From: SAR202 cluster bacterium
GTDB taxonomy: Bacteria; Chloroflexota; Dehalococcoidia; UBA3495
DNA: 10,593 nucleotides
Assembly: GCA_009392075.1 (NCBI GenBank)
Contig: VFHG01000094.1
Span: forward strand, 1 to 10,593
Direction: 5' to 3'
Positions within the stretch are counted from its first letter, which is position 1. Each line of letters opens with the position of its first letter. Below are positions 7,174 through 10,593 of the stretch, in pieces. The position numbers were made by a program, and so were the translations under genes. The notes below the pieces were generated by a model. It saw only the letters and a program-made list of their open reading frames with translations. It was not told the origin of the DNA and made no database searches.

Positions 7174-7584
7174 ATGCCCGTAGATAAAGAGGCGGAACTA
7201 GCCCGAGTGACCAACCTGAGAGGATTCCGCTATGGACTCCACGATTTCCTAGCGGAGGTTGACCCCGACTTCCTGAAGGCGGTCAACGACACCGTTGAAA
7301 CCCAGTACATCAATACCCAGATACTGGACCGCAAGACCAAGGAAATATCCATCATCGTGGCCTGCATATCTCAGGTCGACATGGCGTCGCACCTACAGAT
7401 CCATATGCACGCCGCGGTCCAGGCCGGCGCGACCGCGAAAGAAATTCTAGCGGTTATCAACCTGGTAGGCGATTGGATCGGCCACGTAGCCCGTATCAGG
7501 GCCCTCGAGGCCTGGCGAATCTACTTCCGGCCTGACCTACCAACCATCGACCGAGTGATTGAGCTAAGGGACACAGCGAAATAA
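7174..7584 (+). CDS. Carboxymuconolactone decarboxylase (CMD)/AhpD-fold protein
   Basis: A 136-residue protein with the all-helical CMD/AhpD fold. The signature helix pair runs from ISIIVACISQVDMASH to HMHAAVQAGATAKEILAVI (residues 58-95). In AhpD this site reads C-x2-C-x3-H. Here alignment on the conserved His77 and the following AGAT puts Met70 and His73 where the two redox cysteines would be, so a peroxidase-type CxxC site is absent. The only nearby Cys is Cys64. A decarboxylase, lactone-handling or uncharacterised role is more plausible than hydroperoxide reduction. Members are often encoded beside LLM oxidoreductases and amidohydrolases in catabolic loci, which matches this position after the limonene-monooxygenase-like gene. 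No export signal is visible. Expression may depend on readthrough of the upstream terminator. Confidence 0.85.
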   Translation: MPVDKEAELARVTNLRGFRYGLHDFLAEVDPDFLKAVNDTVETQYINTQILDRKTKEISIIVACISQVDMASHLQIHMHAAVQAGATAKEILAVINLVGDWIGHVARIRALEAWRIYFRPDLPTIDRVIELRDTAK

Positions 7585-7625
7585 CACTCCATGAACGCCC
7601 GGCACCCCGTCGCGACAAAAACGTA

Positions 7626-7648
7626 AGGGCGGGTTTCGAACCCGCCCT
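7626..7648. repeat. Perfect GC-rich palindrome (REP-like), T-arm look-alike
   Basis: AGGGCGGGTT (7626-7635) and AACCCGCCCT (7639-7648) are perfect inverted repeats around TCG. It lies 41 bases after the CMD-family stop. It lacks a T-run on the plus strand, but on the minus strand the stem is followed by TACGTTTTTG. Elements of the form GGGCGGGTT-n-AACCCGCCC are commonly dispersed between genes in some environmental bacteria. It may act as a weak bidirectional terminator for the two converging genes. Confidence 0.7.
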
Positions 7649-7678
7649 GTCTAGCGTGAAAGAAGCCCTATGCTGGGA

Positions 7679-7701
7679 CCGTGAATCTCATAATATCACG
7701 G
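7679..7701. repeat. Small inverted repeat
   Basis: CCGTGA (7679-7684) and TCACGG (7696-7701) form a six-pair stem around an 11-base AT-rich loop, midway between the two larger hairpins of this gap. It has no T-tract and its function is unclear. The remainder of 7585-7779 contains no gene. Confidence 0.4.
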
Positions 7702-7723
7702 CTTCGACAAGCACCATCGCGAA

Positions 7724-7752
7724 CAAAAAGGGCAGGTTAGAACCCTGCCCTT
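7724..7752 (-). terminator. Rho-independent terminator of the amidohydrolase gene
   Basis: Read on the minus strand, AAGGGCAGG (7752-7744) pairs with CCTGCCCTT (7736-7728) over a seven-base loop. The T-run continues through 7729-7725 to give TTTTT. It begins 27 bases after the amidohydrolase stop at 7780. The stem sequence resembles the palindrome at 7626-7648, so it may be a diverged copy serving as a terminator. Confidence 0.75.
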
Positions 7753-7779
7753 GCGCATTCATTTGACGCTGGCCGGGAG

Positions 7780-8739
7780 TTAGATACCCAGCAACTTTTC
7801 CACGTTCTTGAACAAGATCGCCTCTTTCTCATCTTGGGTCAGGCTCTCCAGGCCCAGGACCCAGGCCACCGGCCAGTCGATGGCCATGTCGAAGGGCCAG
7901 TCGGTGCCGAAGACAACTCTATCAATGCCCACGCTGTCGATGAGATAACGCAGCGCCTGTTCGCTGTGGGTTAGGCAGTCGTAGTAGAACTTGTCCAGGT
8001 AGGTGCTAGGAGGCTTCTGGATGTTGACCCTAGCCTCCTGCCTAACTTCCCAGCCCCGGTCCATGCGGCCGATGCCGTAGCAGGTATAGCCACCGCCGTG
8101 GCACAGGCAAATCTTGAGGTCGGGACAGGCGTCCATCACCCCACCGAAGACCATGGATGCGAAAGTCACCGCACGGTCTGCCGGGTTGCCCACAGTGTTG
8201 GGCAGATGGTACTTGTTGATACGGTGGTTCACCACGGTCTCCCCACCCTGATGCACCAGGATCACCGCGCCAAGGCTCTCAACGGATTTCCAAAAAGGGA
8301 GGAACTTCTTCTCGTCAAAGGTCTGGCCATTCACGTTGTCGCCGATCATGGCGCCCTTCAGCCCCAGCTTCATGCCTCGTTCCAACTCTTTGATGGACGC
8401 CTTGATGTCCTGCATGGGCAGTGTGGAGAACCCGGAGAACCGGTCCGGACGGTCTTTGACCAGCTCCGCCACATAATCGTTGCACTCCTCGGCCATCTTC
8501 GACACCGTCTTGGGGTCGCCTTCATAGTTGTAGAAGTAGGCGTTGGTGGACAGTACCTGAACATCCACACCCAGCGAATTCATGTCGGCCAAGCGTTCTT
8601 CCGGCGTCCAATAGGTCTTGGGATTGTTCCGGTGGATGTTCATAGCGTCGGGCGGCAGACCATGCCAGGCTTCGCCCCGGCCGCTGGCCTCGACGAATCC
8701 AACCGGAGTGATGTGCGCGTGAATGTCGATGGTCCGCAT
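7780..8739 (-). CDS. ACMSD-like amidohydrolase (amidohydrolase 2 family)
   Basis: A 319-residue TIM-barrel amidohydrolase of the ACMSD / amidohydrolase_2 family, whose members are zinc-dependent decarboxylases or hydrolases of aromatic and dicarboxylic substrates. The metal site is complete: His7 and His9 in IDIHAHI, His163 in VILVHQGG, and Asp280 in FGTDWPFD. His214 in CLCHGGG is the expected catalytic residue. The spacing 163-214-280 equals that recalled for Pseudomonas ACMSD (177-228-294), supporting a non-hydrolytic decarboxylase-type site. Full length with no signal peptide. AGGAG (8746-8750) supports the ATG. It is divergent from the Mer-like LLM gene across 99 bp. With flavin oxygenases on both sides, a role in breaking down a cyclic organic compound is plausible, but the substrate is unknown. 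Confidence 0.92.
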   Translation of the reverse strand: MRTIDIHAHITPVGFVEASGRGEAWHGLPPDAMNIHRNNPKTYWTPEERLADMNSLGVDVQVLSTNAYFYNYEGDPKTVSKMAEECNDYVAELVKDRPDRFSGFSTLPMQDIKASIKELERGMKLGLKGAMIGDNVNGQTFDEKKFLPFWKSVESLGAVILVHQGGETVVNHRINKYHLPNTVGNPADRAVTFASMVFGGVMDACPDLKICLCHGGGYTCYGIGRMDRGWEVRQEARVNIQKPPSTYLDKFYYDCLTHSEQALRYLIDSVGIDRVVFGTDWPFDMAIDWPVAWVLGLESLTQDEKEAILFKNVEKLLGI

Positions 8740-8838
8740 GAGTAGCTCCTTGACGCCGGATTCCGGTATTGTGTGACGATGCTCTAGCAGTGAACCCTGG
8801 CCCGCAGGCCATAATAGACTGGCGGAGAGAATCGAGCA
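8740..8838. promoter_or_regulatory. Divergent intergenic region with two palindromes
   Basis: This 99-bp gap must hold the promoters of both divergent genes. On the plus strand CATAAT (8810-8815) is a good -10-like box, five of six, but no convincing -35 box lies at the right spacing. Two short palindromes are present: CCGGATTCCGG (8756-8766), and TGGCC/GGCCA around CGCA (8798-8811), the latter overlapping the -10-like box. Either could be an operator, but both are short. GGAGAG (8824-8829) is the ribosome binding site of the plus-strand gene. Confidence 0.4.
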
Positions 8839-9831
8839 ATGGCAATTAAAGTAGACATCCGGGTGCCCGTAGGATTGCCCGTGGTAGAAACCGCCGGATT
8901 TATCGCCGAATGCGAAGCCGCCGGGTTTTCAGGAGTCGGGGTCCACGACCACCAACACAGTGGCCGGGACGTTTACCTAGCGCTGGCGCTGGCCGCCCAA
9001 CGCACCTCCAAGATGACACTCTACCCGGCCACCACCAACCCGGTGACCCGGCATCCAGGGGTACTGGCGTCCCTGGCCCATACCCTGGAGGAAATCGCAC
9101 CTGGCCGGGTCCGGTTGACGGTGGGGCCTGGTTACCTGGCCGTGGGTAACATCGGCCGTCCTAGGGCGTCTCTCGAGACAATGCGCCAGGCCATCTTGGC
9201 CATGAGGCGGCTACTTCGTGGAGAGACCGTGGTCTTCAATGGCACAGAAACCAAACTTCGAAATATCAGTGACACACCCACTCCCATCTTCATGACCGCG
9301 GCGGGCCCGCGAATGGTTGAGCTGGCCGGGGAGGTCGCCGACGGCGCGCTGATGCTGGTAGGTCTCCACCCCGAAATGGTGGCGGCGGCACAGCGCAGGC
9401 TGCAAGCCGGGGCTGAGCGCGGCAAACGGGACTTGGACAATTTTCAGACCATCCACATCACGCCCACAACCATCGACGAAGACGGCGCAGCGGCCAGACG
9501 CTGGCCCCAGCTATGGTTCCGGTCGGATCAGCCCTACCTGAAATATCCCAGCGATTCCAACCTGTTCTGGTTGCGGGAAGCGGGCATACACCTGGCCGAC
9601 GATTTCGTACCGGAGCAGATCTCCGACAGCCAAGCGGACGCCATCTGCGACGTCTTCGGTCTATTCGGCACGCCCCAAGAATGCCTCGAACGCCTGCTGA
9701 GGGCGGAGACCGAATCAGGGGTCGAGCAGGTGTTCATCTTCCCCACTCACACCCAAGACGGGGGATATGATATGCCCCGTGCCGAGGTTGAGGCGTTCAG
9801 GGACGTTATTATCCCAGGGCAAATTTCTTAG
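8839..9831 (+). CDS. LLM-class oxidoreductase, Mer/F420-dependent-like
   Basis: A 330-residue luciferase-like oxidoreductase of a different subgroup from the one at 5943. It resembles 5,10-methylenetetrahydromethanopterin reductase (Mer) and other F420- or FMN-dependent LLM proteins. Supporting motifs are YPATTNPVTRHPGVLA (62-77), followed by TVGPGYLAVGNIGRP (94-108) and SLETMRQAILAMRRLLRGE (111-129), the typical glycine-rich cofactor loop and helix. PTPIFMTAAGPRMVELAG is the usual later barrel strand. The luciferase EHH motif is absent; HDHQH (36-40) occupies that region. It is therefore more likely a cofactor-dependent dehydrogenase or reductase than an oxygenase; cofactor and substrate are unproven. 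No signal peptide is visible. GGAGAG lies nine bases before the ATG. The C-terminal segment is acidic and ends GQIS. Confidence 0.9.
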   Translation: MAIKVDIRVPVGLPVVETAGFIAECEAAGFSGVGVHDHQHSGRDVYLALALAAQRTSKMTLYPATTNPVTRHPGVLASLAHTLEEIAPGRVRLTVGPGYLAVGNIGRPRASLETMRQAILAMRRLLRGETVVFNGTETKLRNISDTPTPIFMTAAGPRMVELAGEVADGALMLVGLHPEMVAAAQRRLQAGAERGKRDLDNFQTIHITPTTIDEDGAAARRWPQLWFRSDQPYLKYPSDSNLFWLREAGIHLADDFVPEQISDSQADAICDVFGLFGTPQECLERLLRAETESGVEQVFIFPTHTQDGGYDMPRAEVEAFRDVIIPGQIS

Positions 9832-9845
9832 GAGGAAAATTGTCC

Positions 9846-9867
9846 CCTCTCTCGTGCGTGGGAGAGG
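9846..9867. terminator. Hairpin between convergent genes (possible terminator)
   Basis: CCTCTCTC (9846-9853) pairs with GGGAGAGG (9860-9867), eight pairs including one G-T, around a six-base loop. It fills the 45-bp gap between the LLM stop (9831) and the NHL stop (9877). No T-run follows on either strand, so intrinsic termination would be weak. Its sequence resembles CCCTCTC-n-GAGAGGG repeats often seen between genes. Confidence 0.45.
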
Positions 9868-9876
9868 AGCCTAGCA

Positions 9877-10593
9877 CTAAACCCCAACCACCCTTACCCG
9901 GTGGTTGTTGCTGTCGGCCACGAAGATGTTGCCATCCTTGTCTATGCCGCAGCCGTGGGGACGGTCCATGGCTGCTTCTGTGGCCGGACCGCCGTCGCCT
10001 TCCCCACCCAACCGGCCACCAGCGATGGTTGTGACAATTCCGGTATCAGCATGAATCAGGCGGATGGCATGGTTCTCGGTATCCACCACCACCACATTGT
10101 CCTGGGCGTCACAGCGGAGAGCCTTGGGCGAACCCCAGGTGGCGGTTAGGGCCGGTCCGCCGTCGCCTTCGTAACCGCGTTCTCCGTTGCCAGCTACGGT
10201 GCTCATGATTCCGTTGGCGTCGATCTTACGGACTCCGTTGCCCTCGCGCTCGGCAACGTAGATGTTGCCCTTGCTGTCCATACAGACGGCTCTGGAGCCC
10301 ATGAAACTGGCCTCCAGGGCCGGCTTGCCGTCGCCGGAGCGTTCTTTCTCCCCATTGCCAGCAACGGTGCTGATGATACCGGAGGCCAGGTCCAGGCGGC
10401 GGATACGCTGGTCTTGGATATCCGCGACCAGCAGCCCGCCCTTGCCATCCAGGAAGCAATCGTTTGGCTCGCGGAGCATGGCCTGTTTGCCTGGCCCGCC
10501 GTCGCCGCTGAAGCCCTGCTCGCCGGTGCCGGCCACGGTAGAGATGATGCTGGTGGCGCCGTCGACCTTTCGGACCACTGCATTCAGCCGGTC
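9877..10593 (-). CDS. NHL-repeat beta-propeller protein (5' end beyond window)
   Basis: The frame is open through the right edge, adding DRLNA before a possible GTG at 10578. Because repeat sequence already starts there, the true start lies outside the window. The visible 238 residues hold four units with a spacing of 56-57 residues, each beginning S/T-T-V/I-A-G. Counting from the GTG, these motifs start at residues 14, 71, 127 and 184. Each is followed by GDGGPA-like and then VAD/VVD or VAE motifs (for example GNIFVADSNNHRVRVV at the end). These are NHL blades, which form a beta-propeller used for binding proteins, peptides or sugars, or occasionally for catalysis. Such proteins are usually secreted or periplasmic, but any signal peptide is out of view. 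A complete propeller would need more blades upstream. The ligand is unknown. Confidence 0.88.
   Translation of the reverse strand, partial: DRLNAVVRKVDGATSIISTVAGTGEQGFSGDGGPGKQAMLREPNDCFLDGKGGLLVADIQDQRIRRLDLASGIISTVAGNGEKERSGDGKPALEASFMGSRAVCMDSKGNIYVAEREGNGVRKIDANGIMSTVAGNGERGYEGDGGPALTATWGSPKALRCDAQDNVVVVDTENHAIRLIHADTGIVTTIAGGRLGGEGDGGPATEAAMDRPHGCGIDKDGNIFVADSNNHRVRVVGV

Noticed and set aside
7626..7648. tRNA T-arm-like sequence (GGTTTCGAACC)
   Set aside because: The stem and loop resemble a T-arm, but no acceptor, D or anticodon arms can be placed around it. It is better explained as an intergenic palindrome.
8098..8745. 215-codon plus-strand open frame antisense to the amidohydrolase
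   Set aside because: It is an antisense shadow. The minus-strand frame carries all ACMSD-like metal ligands and a good ribosome binding site.
9840..10034. Possible small gene starting TTG at 9840 with GGAGGA at 9832-9837
   Set aside because: The spacing to the start is only three bases. The first part is the intergenic hairpin sequence and the rest lies antisense to the NHL gene.
1..10593. CRISPR array, toxin-antitoxin, prophage or defence system
   Set aside because: No regularly spaced direct repeats, small paired genes, integrase, transposase or defence-related domains were found on either strand.

Overview
This 10.6-kb GC-rich window looks like environmental bacterial chromosome, most likely Chloroflexota (Dehalococcoidia / SAR202-like). 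That assignment is inference. It rests on the mix of flavin-dependent luciferase-like oxidoreductases, an ACMSD-like amidohydrolase, a CMD-family protein, an amidase, M20 and gamma-glutamyltransferase-fold hydrolases and NHL repeats, a repertoire known to be expanded in that group. Dispersed-looking palindromes in the gaps fit the same picture. No rRNA, tRNA, CRISPR, phage or transposase gene was seen.

Layout. A 3' gene fragment (1-222, possibly a zinc peptidase) and an amidase (232-1665) run on the plus strand and look co-transcribed. Three genes converge on them from the minus strand, in transcription order: a gamma-glutamyltransferase-fold Ntn-hydrolase with an atypical substrate pocket (5469-3709), an M20 metallopeptidase (3558-2200) and a DinB-like protein (2178-1660). 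An 83-bp palindromic MITE-like element lies between the first two. Upstream of the Ntn-hydrolase gene is the remnant of a class V aminotransferase gene (5763-5508), with both ends recognisable and the middle deleted. A limonene-monooxygenase-like flavin enzyme (5943-7112) and a CMD/AhpD-fold protein (7174-7584) follow on the plus strand. They are separated by a terminator whose T-tract touches the ribosome binding site of the second gene. Next is a 195-bp gap with three hairpins. An amidohydrolase (8739-7780, minus) and a Mer-like LLM oxidoreductase (8839-9831, plus) then diverge from a 99-bp intergenic region. An NHL beta-propeller protein (minus, running off the right edge) converges on the latter.

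How the genes may work together. Most of the enzymes break C-N bonds (amidase, M20, Ntn-hydrolase) or oxidise and decarboxylate small organic molecules (two LLM enzymes, CMD, amidohydrolase). This suggests scavenging of amides, peptides and cyclic or terpenoid-like organics. The substrates are not evident from sequence, and no single dedicated pathway can be demonstrated. Nothing here amounts to a clearly new multi-gene system. The most notable points are the internally deleted aminotransferase gene, the altered Ntn-hydrolase pocket, the attenuator-like terminator and the repeat elements.
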